In this document: piece after piece, positions 23,401 through 33,158 of the stretch
How positions within the stretch are numbered: position 1 is the first letter of the stretch
Layout of the letters: each line of letters begins with the position of its first letter
IMG/VR virus record: IMGVR_UViG_3300030118_002976
Location: 1 to 37,939 of that record
Length of the DNA: 37,939 nt
Source of the DNA: a virus
Strand: one strand, 5' to 3'
Position numbers and translations under genes: made by a program
The notes under the pieces: model-generated
The model's input: the letters and a program-made list of their open reading frames with translations, nothing else
What the model was told of the DNA's origin: nothing
Databases searched by the model: none

Positions 23401-25098
23401 TCCCCATGTTTTATTGGAAAAGGCTTGAACTCTATCATGGCCGCTTCTAACAAAGATTCCTCCAGGTATATCTTCCGGTTTAGGCAATTCTAGTCGCAGA
23501 TTTGGCTCTACATTATCGCTCGGTGTTGAAGGCGATAAAACAGCATTTCCAGTTGTAACATCTACTCTTTCTTTTAGATAAGTAAAATCTTTGATTACTG
23601 TGCCAAACGGAGAACCCCCCTTGAAAATGAATTGATTGCCTAAATCATCTGTTACTGATATATCATCAAACACTTTATCTTCATTAGGTATTATTAGCCC
23701 CGTCACTCTTTTTTTATTTGTAACTGCTCTATTTATTCTAAATGGCCTTGCATAGACTTTTGATGAACTATCTTGTAACCCATGTGCAATATTTGCCGCA
23801 GACATAGAGATGTCAGTGATTGTTGAACCGTCTGCACTATTTGGCAAATATGTTCCAACGCTGTTAGATGCAGTTTGTTCTATGGTATATCCATTTTCTA
23901 AACTTATTTTACCATCGACGGCATCGCTTGTATCATTATATATTTCAGTTCCATATTCTAATGGCTGTATTCTTATTTTGTTATTTGAAGATACATCATC
24001 TGCTTGAATCGGTGTCAATGTAGTTATACCTTCAACAGTAGGCGTTTCTACATAGTTATCCGGTGGAGGGCTTTCTTGCATTGCACATGAGTTTAATCCC
24101 TCTATGGAAAATCGATTATACCCTTGTGAACTAAAACCAATTAGCGAGTCTCCCGTAATACCGCTTCTACTTCTACCTCTTGTGCTTGGAATAGACATAT
24201 TCCCTCCATCCATCGGTTTAGCAACTAAGTTGTAAAGACCAATACTGCCCATCCCTTGAACGATAGGACCCATATTAGCACCACACCAATAACCACGTGA
24301 TTGACTTGGTGCTTTTGTATGCCATCCTAAAACAATACTGTGTTTAGGCTCTTCGCCTATTAGTTGAAAATCACTATTTATTACACTACCTGCTGCGACA
24401 GGGGGCAAAGTTGGAAATGAATTGCAGGTTGCTTCAACATAAGTATAGTTATCATCATGACTCCTGTATTTGAGATTTACAAAAGTTGTAGAATCTATGT
24501 CATTATAATCGCCATTCGGAATCGAAGGACTAGCCCCTGCATTCGTAACTCTTAGAGTAAAATTCTTTTTTAGTTCACTTGGAAAACCGTTTTTATTTTG
24601 AGTAGGTAGCCATAATAGTATTTTGGTTGTTGAGATAACCGTTGCTTTGAAAACCTCATATTTTGAAGGTAAGGATTGTCTTACATACTTTGCCTTGAGG
24701 TATTTAGTTAAATCTCTTTCACCTTGCATCTTGATTCTTCGAGAGTTTATTTTTGCAGCAATATATCTAGTTGCTTCTTCTGTTCCTAAATCGTAAGTAT
24801 GATTTGCGCTACCATGACTTGCGGCGGCGGCTTTCAAATCAATCGCTATTACATTTTTTGATTCTGCGATAGATGCAGATGATGCAGCCAAAGGGGTTTT
24901 AATTAAAACAGTTAATCCTTGTCTCCAATCATTCGTGTTGATTCCCATTTGCCAATTATTTATTCCAGTATCTTCATATTCAGTATCTGGATATGTTATG
25001 TGCATGGCAAATATGCCGGACTGAGTGTAACCATTTACATTTGAACCCATTACACGATATTTCGCAGGTTCTATCCTTCGTGTAAATGTTCGACTCAT
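17434..25098 (-). CDS. Giant tail hub/fibre protein with LamG-like domain and hub-like C-terminus (2554 aa)
   Basis: The longest gene in the window. GAGGTGAT stands just before the ATG. Most of it is beta-rich, Asn/Ser/Gly-rich sequence with many aromatics. About residues 1275-1508 form a LamG/concanavalin-like lectin fold: GPVLWLKADAIEG, WPDSSGNNRDF, FTIFFVGAV, and the closing IIQYDRVLSNAEIEQVEAYL. Near the C-terminus (about 2384-2470) the pattern SLSEARKLAKQLLARAENG, IYIEGCINA, AGDIIDINLP, GKFAVFEAEHQYHML matches the last domain of baseplate-hub (gp27/late-control-D/Tal-like) proteins. So the same chain appears to carry both the tail-tip hub and large exposed regions that may touch the host surface. 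The hub call rests on the C-terminal pattern and gene order. Confidence 0.7.
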   Translation of the reverse strand: MSRTFTRRIEPAKYRVMGSNVNGYTQSGIFAMHITYPDTEYEDTGINNWQMGINTNDWRQGLTVLIKTPLAASSASIAESKNVIAIDLKAAAASHGSANHTYDLGTEEATRYIAAKINSRRIKMQGERDLTKYLKAKYVRQSLPSKYEVFKATVISTTKILLWLPTQNKNGFPSELKKNFTLRVTNAGASPSIPNGDYNDIDSTTFVNLKYRSHDDNYTYVEATCNSFPTLPPVAAGSVINSDFQLIGEEPKHSIVLGWHTKAPSQSRGYWCGANMGPIVQGMGSIGLYNLVAKPMDGGNMSIPSTRGRSRSGITGDSLIGFSSQGYNRFSIEGLNSCAMQESPPPDNYVETPTVEGITTLTPIQADDVSSNNKIRIQPLEYGTEIYNDTSDAVDGKISLENGYTIEQTASNSVGTYLPNSADGSTITDISMSAANIAHGLQDSSSKVYARPFRINRAVTNKKRVTGLIIPNEDKVFDDISVTDDLGNQFIFKGGSPFGTVIKDFTYLKERVDVTTGNAVLSPSTPSDNVEPNLRLELPKPEDIPGGIFVRSGHDRVQAFSNKTWGMGGLSAPSSRNVGELEAINGVSAEGASQYDTHDRMLIFHLNRILNANHEKVHIDGYESAGLGRGFIPSGTTRLFASHRMSDHAERGSVLTQTNYGVPTGNEIPHHRIRFGRQGHSFISPTRHRGTPNFMRRQLHRSHGSSYSLMFEAETEYKHHGFGNGAATNTNARFELDTLDMKASGSTVDTGSFASDGLPMSEFYGKRMIDADGAYTSRVHNDFADYLFAPGQKHTNVEGASETVAWGQGVTDASIATDNPTRIELRGGMTLSGRRYNTGSEMMINGFIINQYLKMGGRPEPISHVATGEDENGNQIYFLRGHHEGVIRPRVATELATVPPLFTHDVELMNMAAVPISTSATVPSTSFTTNTTHVDFGLIKHTETSQGGAPDAFLCHWLAEYSHPAYFGTMREQFLTFRYRESGMPRAINYPAVNGLLLRNYSYNGAGANETPQVSQPFERMYIAQWLQNYGYNGLNAGGHGSTRGLRGANAVLMGHTTIREANGTIKLYNPKGHTRYSRGEGIGDSINPNASVAVVSGIDIDSDSTDLDRMFYILDPLAALDVSRRLPVRAWGMRGCTSAIDMLAGDPTEFDGDTSIRIMQTAGRFDGGRHDSMSSKPRNFGISSDDWDEISIGQEGHETTVPIGYIANDFTVDATPFERNIRNTNEQITNDDIGIGNRVQLKQFGMLSPYHMASGNIEQGVYDTRPTTLPISGPVLWLKADAIEGLGNDEPISLWPDSSGNNRDFSQSVVSSQPLYSITGNNFNDMPTVKFVSTDKLHRPFDSALNTKDFTIFFVGAVTSDNNDYQLGYESRHTLPVFRSGYILYGNTTGSEDRWEFWAGADTFFGQAKTPVGSIGAFNSQVDIITLTLGGGDGVGGSATQVIRHDGEVEQTVTVPFYKSTEGFQQVGVLNSASFPFVGHVAEIIQYDRVLSNAEIEQVEAYLARKYNQEISENVANHAGRLGQTSLRPLNKGLDPFIDLAQHTGSVAYAEQENSASAILTDSLTRISNAILTDYYRLTGNAFHTNMHSVANAIPSGFGLNYPSTSLSKATENLGTIIEARTSHTHELADVRQIQSDAQPRLGIVMQTENEKKENKEINYTVVGTRAASLHSDLILGYQFPVLPSYMAHAKFPEINRTTDGVGVSDLTNSFIIGDGKPTFDLGQFTTPFLALGTDTVGTDLKRSRDIWAIRQASELPAWGGVYILRKTYLTREDDANDMSVEIDGNPYPFASHPKRKHVDYIVRPVRPLKLTGFATQSQQDGWCLGARSKLNPALGQIAEQPYTRDKRYGIFELKSNNSQENTIEPITTVNNSGRIFNIDYPDANEYDVVYHLIPSANMLQHFKSDANRIDNQSIFNPNVSPRYSQSDGLSGQEKLYESEIRYTNNPILGDFSKHSIDYNKIHNKTLMAEFPTVTITFSKPANVHQVDDSSMLPNTGQLIVFGKYGFIEYTTVGQNPNEILVTNNNLFEFDGSSFSPVSSYVNLEFYLANQVLTSVVFGDKDLRGSSEICAVTPPSFVDNALVLSKLQNQAWYDYDIVNDKVNKTTLNYRGLLRYDPLDFIPIKQSTFFIEDGKDEGLIKNADGRNLIYFDYQKLSASHHPNYIQDKNGIKWNVASLREDLGKNVLTFNDMSKDSLSASGMTVGEVITSNVGYIGMRTTDAVSNLLNDASGKNIGISIVNTDDLDDQTNEVKSSLNAHPYLKQVNNHSNKYVSRESKGINTMDAIRNISQLDNRQLVAERNGILTYSSDVFSEVGNRIGIQNGPESIKVSKLFDSPNEVILVGDVIAGNEIVYVKIKDTEKMRNVAGEDGKGLVKTLRQEIPGLTSLSEARKLAKQLLARAENGAPMIYIEGCINATSINAGDIIDINLPSHGVIGKFAVFEAEHQYHMLKTNLIVAQYEKGIEGILTDIKTDTTKRSGLNKSANDFKINEDLSLSTSFGIVSVHRVTIRSVNNTGFIIGARHKNGLGKIGVRDDNKRTYPIGMSKSKRYVVK

Positions 25099-25107
25099 CT
25101 TATCACC

Positions 25108-28100
25108 TCACCATGTAGAATACGAAGCAAACCATTCTTGGGCTTCACTAAAAGAAGGTTTCCTACTGAATACTGCAACTTCACTAAGATAACCCAAAAA
25201 AGAGATTGGTCCATCACTGTTTAAACCGTTAGATGAACTACTACCTATACCATAACTTGGCGCAACCCCGCTTGTTATATTAGCAAAGTAATTTGTAAAA
25301 TTAGGATTAGCAATTCCGCCTTGTGTTGAAGTTCCGTTTAGTCTTACATACGGCGCACCTATCATAGCCCCTCCAATCGTGTGCATCCCTACATCCCTGT
25401 AATTAGATGCGTTACCCGAAGTAGTTGCGCCCTGTAAATAAGGAACTGGGTGGTCATTTGTTCCTCCATTGTAACCTGATGATTTGGTTTGGAATGTGGG
25501 CAAAGCATTTGGTGACGGATTGACTAGGCCATAATGCCTATCGGCAGTAACTGTAATGTGGTCGGAGAAATCGAATATGCCCGCCGTTATCACGCCATCG
25601 GAGGGATTAGTTATACCAACAGTATTTCCAATGTAACAAAATGTTTTGTTAGTTGCATTATCTCTACCCATCATCACAAAAGTCCAACCAGTAGTGTTAA
25701 TCTTGATGCTATCAGGGGATAAACTAGGTATATTTTGAGGTGTTAAGACACTCGCATCTAGCAAACCAGCACTTGTATAATGAGACAAGGCGATTTGTAA
25801 TTGTTGTATGTTTCCTACTGGCGCACTACCTCCTAGATGCAAACCATACGGTTTTCCTACATTTGTTCCATCGTCATATATTCCATGAAATACAGGACCA
25901 GATAATGGCAAAGACCCGTTCTTAACTATGGCAGATATAGCCCAACTACCAGTAGTCGGGTCTAACGCTTCTAACTCTCCATGCTCACACTTTGCACTAG
26001 ATGCCGGAACTGCTAACCCTGTGTGAACTACACAAGGAAAACTCCATTCAAAAATTGCGCTTGTATTACCCGTTCCCTCTATTCCGCTTGTAATCCCTGG
26101 AGTTGAGGTTTGAATATTGGTTGGGCTTCTCGATATTCGTAGGGGAACGCCATACAAATCTTCTACCCATGTGGATTTTGTTGTAATGTCAGTAGGGGTT
26201 GAGGGGGTTATGTTTTCTCCATAGTTTGGAAACCAATTAGTAAGCCTTGCATAGAAACTTGACCATCCAATAGGACTACCGCTATCGCTTAATATTGTTT
26301 TGTGATGCAAACCTTTCAAACTGTTATCGTTAATTGTATCTTCATTTCTAACATTAGTAAAATCAATAACGGCAGTAGGTTGCTGCATTTCACCTAAATT
26401 CATAAAACCTGCAAATGGCTTATTGGCACTACCTGCATATAGATGCTTATACATATTAGTGTAATCATTGCGACTACCATCCGATATATCAAACACCAGC
26501 CCTGTATGCCCTCCGCCAAAAAACAGTATTCCCTCTTTATCTATCAAAGGCCATACAATTTCTATTTCAACATCTAATGTTTCATTAGCCCCGCTAATAA
26601 AATTGTTTTTGATAGCAGAAGAGGTGGTATCAAAGGGTCTAATTTGAATGTAACTCTCCCCATCAACTGTGGTATTGTTACCAGGTCCGCCTACTCCACC
26701 AGGCAAAGTTTGTGTCGCTGCCGTTCCATAAGTTGGTTTTAATGCATACCATTCGCCGTAGGCATTGCCGACCTTACAAATCCCACTATTGTATCTCCCA
26801 TTTCTTCGCAATAATTCTAATCCTTGACTCGCAACAGTGATTCGTGTTCCTATATTATTATTGGCCCCTCCAAAAGTATAAGCCGTTGAATGAACAGTGC
26901 TATCTATGGTTCTTAGTTTCAATCGCTGACCTAACCCATCATACTTTCTAAGAGCATTTGTGCTATCTAAATGATGGGTCAATGAGCCATGCACTGCACC
27001 TGTAAATGTTGTAATTGGAACAAAAGTTTCACCATCTGAGCCTATTGGCAAGGGCGCAGGGAATGAATTTGTTTGATAAGACCTACTATTAGTCGCTAGA
27101 AGTCCTCCTGTGCCTACTGCTTTTTGTGGTCTATATGGATATATGCTATTGTTCTCTAACCAAACTGCGAAGTTTCTTCCAGTTGCCCCAGGAATTGTGC
27201 TATGTATTACGATAGAAAAACCCTTTTCTCCAGTTACAGATTCTACACTTGCGCCTCTAAACGCTCTTACATATCCTAAATGAGAACCATCCGAAGTATT
27301 TACATCCGTAGCACTTACTATTAAATTAGACGGGTCCTCTAAAAATGTTTTAAACGCACTATTTCCATTAGCAAACAATGCTTCTGGTATTCCACCCATG
27401 TTTATTTTTCTAATCAATTCATCTACACATTCATCAAAACTATTTTTGCCAGATGCTATATCTCGTAATGAATATTTGAAAGGAACAACATAATTCAAAT
27501 CATACATTTCACCTGCAAAATCACCCGTAGGCCATCTGCCGTGATGTCCTTTTAAACCCAAAAAGTCGGGGTAACAAACAATTGGTTCTCGCAAATCTCT
27601 ATCATTGTCACTAGACCTTTCTTGAAATACATCCCACTGTAATATATCGACATCAGTATCAATTATGTATATGAAATTCCAATCCTTTCTTAGATTTGTA
27701 TTATCATCTCTTTGGCGCATAATAGTCCGGCCAATAGGAAATCCTAGAGCATTATCTATTTCAGCCGCTAAATTATTTCTAATATTGATAAGCACATCTC
27801 CACTTTGACCTTGTTTTGTCATTTGAAATTTTAACGATTCGGTATGATTAATGCTAGATGTGTCATTCACTATTACCCCGCCCATTTGAACAGTAGCACC
27901 TGTGAACATAAATGATGTTGCGGAAGGATTACCAGACCCTGTTCCTATATCTAAAGCCACATCATTTCTAGGGTATCGTAAGAAGGCTTTGTCAATGTAT
28001 AATCTATTTAGCGCATCATCCATTTTGACTACTCTAAAATGAAGGTATGTGCAATGAGCAAGTTCGGGATTTGTAGTGGGTGCTACTACTCCCTCTCCCA

Positions 28101-30756
28101 CAATAACGTGAAATGGTGCTTGTGCTAAATTTGTATTTGCTTCATTTGTAAAAGCCTCTATATCATCTACTTGTATGTATGATTCTGCGATGCTAGGAAA
28201 AGACGGACCTAAAGTCAAATCATGCCCAGTTACTACTGCTTGAATTTTACTTTTACCGATTCTTAGGCCATAAGAATGAGTTGGACTCAAATCATCAATA
28301 ACTTCATCAATGAAATTTTTACTTATTTCAATGGCAGGTAATGCCGTATATCCCCAATCTATCGCATTTCTTGCTTCATAGTGTTGCATCTGCGGCCTAT
28401 TTCTTGCCGTCATGGTGCAATCAATTGTAAGATTGAAATCAAAACCTTCGGGGTGTCTGCCATCAATTTCTTTATTATCAGTAACGCCCACTTTGTTTAG
28501 GAATGTATTAGATATTTCACTAAACACATTATCAACATCGAAAAACATAGATGGGAACAACGGCAACTCAACCAATGCTCTTGTAGACGCATAATATGTT
28601 GATGTCTGTTTATCATTTCTCACCGATGGGTTGCTTGATGATACTATTTTATCCTTCCACCCTTGTAAATAAGAGTGTTCTTCAAACTGTGGGCGAGTAT
28701 CAGCACCACCTTGACCAACACCCCCTAGAGTTAGAGATACCGTTGGAGTTCCTAAGTCGCCTATTTCTTTTATTGGATTTGCCTCACCTATGTTTAGATT
28801 TCTTTGAACTTCGGTATCTGCAACATCCATTAATTTGGAACGACCTCTAATTGATAATTCTCCTTCACCATCCTCCATATTGAGGTTCAATTGTTCTACT
28901 CTACCATCCAACAAATTCAATTCGACTGTGCATAAATTATCTCCGTCGCTTGTCCTCAAGTCATCCAACATTGCAGTTCTAGTCTTGTTTTTTGGCATTA
29001 TCAAAACTTCATGGTGATTTTGATTGATTTCATTGTCTATAATGTCAAAAATCTGCAAGGTGGCTCTTGAATCAAATGTTTTATAATGAGTTCGTGGAGT
29101 ATTTGCATCTATCGTAAAAGACTCATTATCTTCTCCTGTGGGAGATTCTATAATTAGCATATTGTTATTTGAGTTTGGAGTTGTATCTACCAGTAAAGTA
29201 TTCTTTACTCTTTTAGGTTTCCCTATACCTTTTACTGGGTTATCTTTTATTTTTATCAAACAATCACTTACATCAATATATGGAGATGGGAAACTGCCTC
29301 CAAATGTTTTTGATTTTAATACATTTGATTTAATTGGCCGCTTGAAATCTTTTGTTGGTAATTCAACTATACCACCTGGACTTACTATCTTCAACTGAAT
29401 ACTTGATATATCTGCAATAGTTACCCCATAACCATCTGGTTTTGTAATAATGCTTGCTAATGATGCAAGTGACCCTCCAACATCATAGACTTGGGATAAA
29501 CACGGAATTGTTTTTTTCACTACTAAATATCCCGCTTTACTATTATCATGGTATAATGACATCCAAGGGTGTTGGCTAAAAGTTCCTTGTGTCATTCCTA
29601 CACCGGCTACCGTTTCTCCTGTTAGGTCTATTGCATCATAATATATGTGTATTGTAGATAGCCCACCCACTAATTCTCTTATACGACGTGGTAATATTAA
29701 TTTAGCAATGTAGGGTTCATCGCTAGGAGTCAAATGATTGATATAAGCATCATTGGTCGGTTCGTCATTAACTATGTCTGCATCATGAATATAATCTAAA
29801 TTTTTAATTAAAAAAGGTCTTATATCGTCTACTGCAATAGCCACTAACTCATCGAATACTGAACTACTTAGAATATTGCCAAGACTGTCGATGCTGCCTC
29901 CGCCGCCATTACAAATCAACCTGTTAAACCAGGTCCGAGAATCGGCAAGGAGAGGTTGAGATACAGAAACCCAAGAAAAGTTTTGTAAATTGTTTATTTC
30001 TCCTTGATAGACCGTTTCAGTTAATGTAACCGCATCATTTTCTTGAAGAACGGATTTTAGGCTCATATCCTCTACTGCAACTTCAAATTCATCGACTACT
30101 CCTTGTATCGTTTGTTTTACGGTTTGTGAATCGGGCTGAGGAAAACGTGATGTGATAAAATCTCCTTGAACTATATTGTATGATGTTAGACCGGACATAC
30201 CTGCAAAGTTAGTTTCTTTTGATTCCTCCAAGGAGTGTGCAGCAGCCGCACCGCCTCGGTTTCCACTCGGAGGTGGACTTGGTAAGCCGCCTGTCGGCAC
30301 AAACGCTTGACCTGCCGCAGCATTTTGAAGAGAACTCGTAGTCAAACCAAAAGCAATTTCTATATTAGCAAGGCTATAATCCACAGGGTTTTGCCCATGA
30401 TTGCCATTCCACCAAGTCATATCAAATGTAGAACCAGTTGAGGCATATAGAGCCTCCATAGCAGGGTCAGGGAATGAGAATGCAGATTTGTAAGCCCCCC
30501 TGCTGATTAATTGCTCTATATCTGGTGTTGGCAATCCAATATCTTGATACAAATATTGAGCAATTGCACCTATACAATTTCCTATATCTACCAATGAGTT
30601 AGTAGTGTGTGGATAGGCAGATGATAATAGATTAGCCCAATCAAGCGGAGTTGAATTGTTATTCCTTCTTAGGAACAATAAGTCTAGTATTCCTCTAGTT
30701 TGGATGAAACTAGGGGCATCACTTTGTAAGTCCGAGTATGTTATGAAATTGCCCAC
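25108..30756 (-). CDS. Giant tail structural protein with C-terminal lectin-like fold (1882 aa)
   Basis: GTG start one base from the preceding stop, with GGAGTGAT upstream. The N-terminal ~140 residues form a helical, probably tail-attached domain (DLLFLRRNNNS, IGAIAQYLYQDI). A Pro/Gly/Ala linker follows (LPSPPPSGNRGGAAAAHS, about 155-175). The middle is long beta-rich sequence with many short charged loops. The last ~280 residues (from SWAISAIVKNGSLPLSGPVF, about 1605) resemble a LamG-like fold ending ISFLGYLSEVAVFSRKPS, where this family usually has 'G.i.ev.i..r.ls..e'. It lies between the 799-residue lectin protein and the 2554-residue hub gene. A tail-tip or fibre role is inferred from place, size and lectin-like ends. 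Confidence 0.65.
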   Translation of the reverse strand: MGNFITYSDLQSDAPSFIQTRGILDLLFLRRNNNSTPLDWANLLSSAYPHTTNSLVDIGNCIGAIAQYLYQDIGLPTPDIEQLISRGAYKSAFSFPDPAMEALYASTGSTFDMTWWNGNHGQNPVDYSLANIEIAFGLTTSSLQNAAAGQAFVPTGGLPSPPPSGNRGGAAAAHSLEESKETNFAGMSGLTSYNIVQGDFITSRFPQPDSQTVKQTIQGVVDEFEVAVEDMSLKSVLQENDAVTLTETVYQGEINNLQNFSWVSVSQPLLADSRTWFNRLICNGGGGSIDSLGNILSSSVFDELVAIAVDDIRPFLIKNLDYIHDADIVNDEPTNDAYINHLTPSDEPYIAKLILPRRIRELVGGLSTIHIYYDAIDLTGETVAGVGMTQGTFSQHPWMSLYHDNSKAGYLVVKKTIPCLSQVYDVGGSLASLASIITKPDGYGVTIADISSIQLKIVSPGGIVELPTKDFKRPIKSNVLKSKTFGGSFPSPYIDVSDCLIKIKDNPVKGIGKPKRVKNTLLVDTTPNSNNNMLIIESPTGEDNESFTIDANTPRTHYKTFDSRATLQIFDIIDNEINQNHHEVLIMPKNKTRTAMLDDLRTSDGDNLCTVELNLLDGRVEQLNLNMEDGEGELSIRGRSKLMDVADTEVQRNLNIGEANPIKEIGDLGTPTVSLTLGGVGQGGADTRPQFEEHSYLQGWKDKIVSSSNPSVRNDKQTSTYYASTRALVELPLFPSMFFDVDNVFSEISNTFLNKVGVTDNKEIDGRHPEGFDFNLTIDCTMTARNRPQMQHYEARNAIDWGYTALPAIEISKNFIDEVIDDLSPTHSYGLRIGKSKIQAVVTGHDLTLGPSFPSIAESYIQVDDIEAFTNEANTNLAQAPFHVIVGEGVVAPTTNPELAHCTYLHFRVVKMDDALNRLYIDKAFLRYPRNDVALDIGTGSGNPSATSFMFTGATVQMGGVIVNDTSSINHTESLKFQMTKQGQSGDVLINIRNNLAAEIDNALGFPIGRTIMRQRDDNTNLRKDWNFIYIIDTDVDILQWDVFQERSSDNDRDLREPIVCYPDFLGLKGHHGRWPTGDFAGEMYDLNYVVPFKYSLRDIASGKNSFDECVDELIRKINMGGIPEALFANGNSAFKTFLEDPSNLIVSATDVNTSDGSHLGYVRAFRGASVESVTGEKGFSIVIHSTIPGATGRNFAVWLENNSIYPYRPQKAVGTGGLLATNSRSYQTNSFPAPLPIGSDGETFVPITTFTGAVHGSLTHHLDSTNALRKYDGLGQRLKLRTIDSTVHSTAYTFGGANNNIGTRITVASQGLELLRRNGRYNSGICKVGNAYGEWYALKPTYGTAATQTLPGGVGGPGNNTTVDGESYIQIRPFDTTSSAIKNNFISGANETLDVEIEIVWPLIDKEGILFFGGGHTGLVFDISDGSRNDYTNMYKHLYAGSANKPFAGFMNLGEMQQPTAVIDFTNVRNEDTINDNSLKGLHHKTILSDSGSPIGWSSFYARLTNWFPNYGENITPSTPTDITTKSTWVEDLYGVPLRISRSPTNIQTSTPGITSGIEGTGNTSAIFEWSFPCVVHTGLAVPASSAKCEHGELEALDPTTGSWAISAIVKNGSLPLSGPVFHGIYDDGTNVGKPYGLHLGGSAPVGNIQQLQIALSHYTSAGLLDASVLTPQNIPSLSPDSIKINTTGWTFVMMGRDNATNKTFCYIGNTVGITNPSDGVITAGIFDFSDHITVTADRHYGLVNPSPNALPTFQTKSSGYNGGTNDHPVPYLQGATTSGNASNYRDVGMHTIGGAMIGAPYVRLNGTSTQGGIANPNFTNYFANITSGVAPSYGIGSSSSNGLNSDGPISFLGYLSEVAVFSRKPSFSEAQEWFASYSTW

Positions 30757-33156
30757 TCATATCACTCCGTATTTATCATAAAAATATCCAACAAGTTGTT
30801 GAATTTCAGTTTGGTCATTTAACAATCTATCATAATACACTAATTCAGCGAACTCAGTATCTTGTGTTGCTAAATAACCGCCGCTTACCGCCGTCTTTGC
30901 TGCTTGGTCTGTGCTTAACACTCTACCTAAAAGACCTATTCTATCACCATTAAAATTTGGTTGAAGGCCCGTATATGCAAACAAGGCATTACCGCTTAGA
31001 GTGCCATGCCATGTCACCTTAAAATGACCATTGCTATCATCAAAAGTTATAATTAATAATCCTGGTGTATTGACCAATGTGTTTCCCGAAATATTATTCA
31101 CATTAGTAACTGTAACCCCTTTTACCAAAGTAAAATCGCTTGCAGTAATTACGGCGGCCTCCCATACACCGGCTGGCGAGCCACTTGTGTAACTAGATGA
31201 AAATAATGATACCACGCTAAGTGGGTCAAAGTTACTTTTTATCATAAAAGCAAATGTATGACCTGCACCTGTTGTTGTTTGGAATGCTTCGGACTCACCA
31301 TCATTTGTATCTATATTTGCCCAACCCCCCGTTGCAGATGTTAATTTGACAGATGGTTGCCCATTAAATGAAGCACTTGCGCTTTGATATTGCCAAGTTC
31401 CGCCCATCGAATATACGCCAAACTTATTTCCCGAACTGTCGGGTATATGTGTTATAGTTGAGCCATCGGAGACACCATTCAATGCCCCTGCTGCAATATA
31501 CATTCGCAAATTTGTAGGAAAAGGCGGTTCTACTTCTGGAACATCTTGAGTGTTTGCAGGTTGGCCTAATGTTGCATTTATTCTGCTTTGACTAGATATA
31601 AAATATGCAGTGTTCCCGCTACCGCTTTTATCTACAAACTTTTGGCTTTGGGTGAACTGTGCTTTAGTAAAAGCATCTTTTGCTCTAGTGACTTGATTAG
31701 CAACTGCTGCCGATGTATTGGGATTTCCATTGTCGATTATTAAATCTGCATTTCCCAAAGTAAGCCAAACTGGTGTTCCATCTGCGTGGTCAAACAAGAA
31801 ACCTTGACCTTTGGGATGGTTTTCTATTGTTGCAGATGTAGTCGTATCGTTTGCTAAGATTACCGATTGACAACCAACTCTATCATTTATGAAATCAAGA
31901 TGTAAAATTCTTATACGCTCGATTGGGTTTAGCATAGGGTCTAAACTTTCTATAATGGAAGATGCAACTGTTTGAACATTTCTTGTATTAATTAACAAAC
32001 CCCCCGATGTTATGTTCATTCCAGTAAGAGGGTGTGTTCCTGATTGATTCACTACTGCATTTAATGATGAATGTTTCACTTGATTTGTTTCTATGTAATT
32101 CAAAACGCCTCTTGAATCATTATTAGTATATGCGTTTAGATTCAAAACTGTTTTAACAAAATCTTGTTCTCTTATTTTAGACAACTCAATACCTGTTGCA
32201 TAAGAGGCTAATTTTTCCAATGCTGTGTATGTATCTTTAACACCTCCATCATCCGGTGCATCATGAATTCTAAAGTAACCCATGTCATTTACATTATGAA
32301 AATCATAACATAACATAACCAAAGGCGTATCAATCTCACTAGAAAAAGAGTCTGTCATTTCTTTTCCTTGCGTGGGATTGACCTCGTTCCTATTGTTAAA
32401 GAAATGAATATTAGGCACATCTATATCATCATTAAAATCCCATAAACCAATAGTAGAATCTTGATTAGTAAATGGTTGTATAGTCGGTTCTACTACGCCG
32501 TTTGAAATTCTTATAGAATCAATTATACCTCTAAATTCTCCACCCTTCCCACCAATATACAAATCCGAAGATACATTATCTAAAACTTGTTGCTCTACTA
32601 GATTTAATTTGCTTACTAAATTGCCATTAACAAATATTTTCATCATGTCTCCAAGAAATTGAGCGCAAAGATAGTATATTTTTTGTTCGGATAAATTAAA
32701 ATCGTGGGGAAAACCAAACCCGTTTGCATAAAATGTGTTTTGAATTAGATTGCGAGACAGATTACTATTATAGTTAGATGAGCATGTAAATGTTTTACCA
32801 ACACAATGTATTTTGAACACTATATTGGTATTCATTCTAGGTAAAGTGTTTGCATGAGTTTGCCCTATACTTAATGAGAAACATCCATCTTTACTAACTA
32901 CTACGCCGCCCCTATCTGGAATTACAAATGCCTCTACCGTAAAAGGCCCCATGATTCTGTTAAGTCTATTTGTTTCGGATGCCAAATGAAGTCTACCTAT
33001 TTTTGTAGCGTGACTTAATTTTGACACGGTGTTTTGAGAATAATCGGGGCGCAGTAAATTCACTCCCGACTCTTTGTATAAACCAGTAGGAACAACAATT
33101 CCATCTGTAATTCCATTGAAACGGATTGCGACATTTCGTTGCTTGTGCATACCCAT
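30757..33156 (-). CDS. Tail protein with two LamG-like lectin domains (799 aa)
   Basis: Two separate lectin-like folds can be read. The first (about 68-220) has GPFTVEAFVIPDRGG, KIYYLCAQFLGDMMKIFVNG, LYIGGKGGEFRGIIDSIRIS, the classical laminin-G pattern of strands and a final 'G.id.irI..g'. The second (about 545-795) has LRMYIAAGAL, HIPDSSGNKFGV, AGHTFAFMIKS, and ends FAELVYYDRLLNDQTEIQQL, the same closing motif as in the 2554-residue protein. LamG-like domains bind sugars or proteins, and in tailed viruses they usually mark host-recognition parts. The connecting region is Asn/Thr-rich. It follows the Dit-like gene by two bases. Confidence 0.7.
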   Translation of the reverse strand: MGMHKQRNVAIRFNGITDGIVVPTGLYKESGVNLLRPDYSQNTVSKLSHATKIGRLHLASETNRLNRIMGPFTVEAFVIPDRGGVVVSKDGCFSLSIGQTHANTLPRMNTNIVFKIHCVGKTFTCSSNYNSNLSRNLIQNTFYANGFGFPHDFNLSEQKIYYLCAQFLGDMMKIFVNGNLVSKLNLVEQQVLDNVSSDLYIGGKGGEFRGIIDSIRISNGVVEPTIQPFTNQDSTIGLWDFNDDIDVPNIHFFNNRNEVNPTQGKEMTDSFSSEIDTPLVMLCYDFHNVNDMGYFRIHDAPDDGGVKDTYTALEKLASYATGIELSKIREQDFVKTVLNLNAYTNNDSRGVLNYIETNQVKHSSLNAVVNQSGTHPLTGMNITSGGLLINTRNVQTVASSIIESLDPMLNPIERIRILHLDFINDRVGCQSVILANDTTTSATIENHPKGQGFLFDHADGTPVWLTLGNADLIIDNGNPNTSAAVANQVTRAKDAFTKAQFTQSQKFVDKSGSGNTAYFISSQSRINATLGQPANTQDVPEVEPPFPTNLRMYIAAGALNGVSDGSTITHIPDSSGNKFGVYSMGGTWQYQSASASFNGQPSVKLTSATGGWANIDTNDGESEAFQTTTGAGHTFAFMIKSNFDPLSVVSLFSSSYTSGSPAGVWEAAVITASDFTLVKGVTVTNVNNISGNTLVNTPGLLIITFDDSNGHFKVTWHGTLSGNALFAYTGLQPNFNGDRIGLLGRVLSTDQAAKTAVSGGYLATQDTEFAELVYYDRLLNDQTEIQQLVGYFYDKYGVI

Positions 33157-33158
33157 AA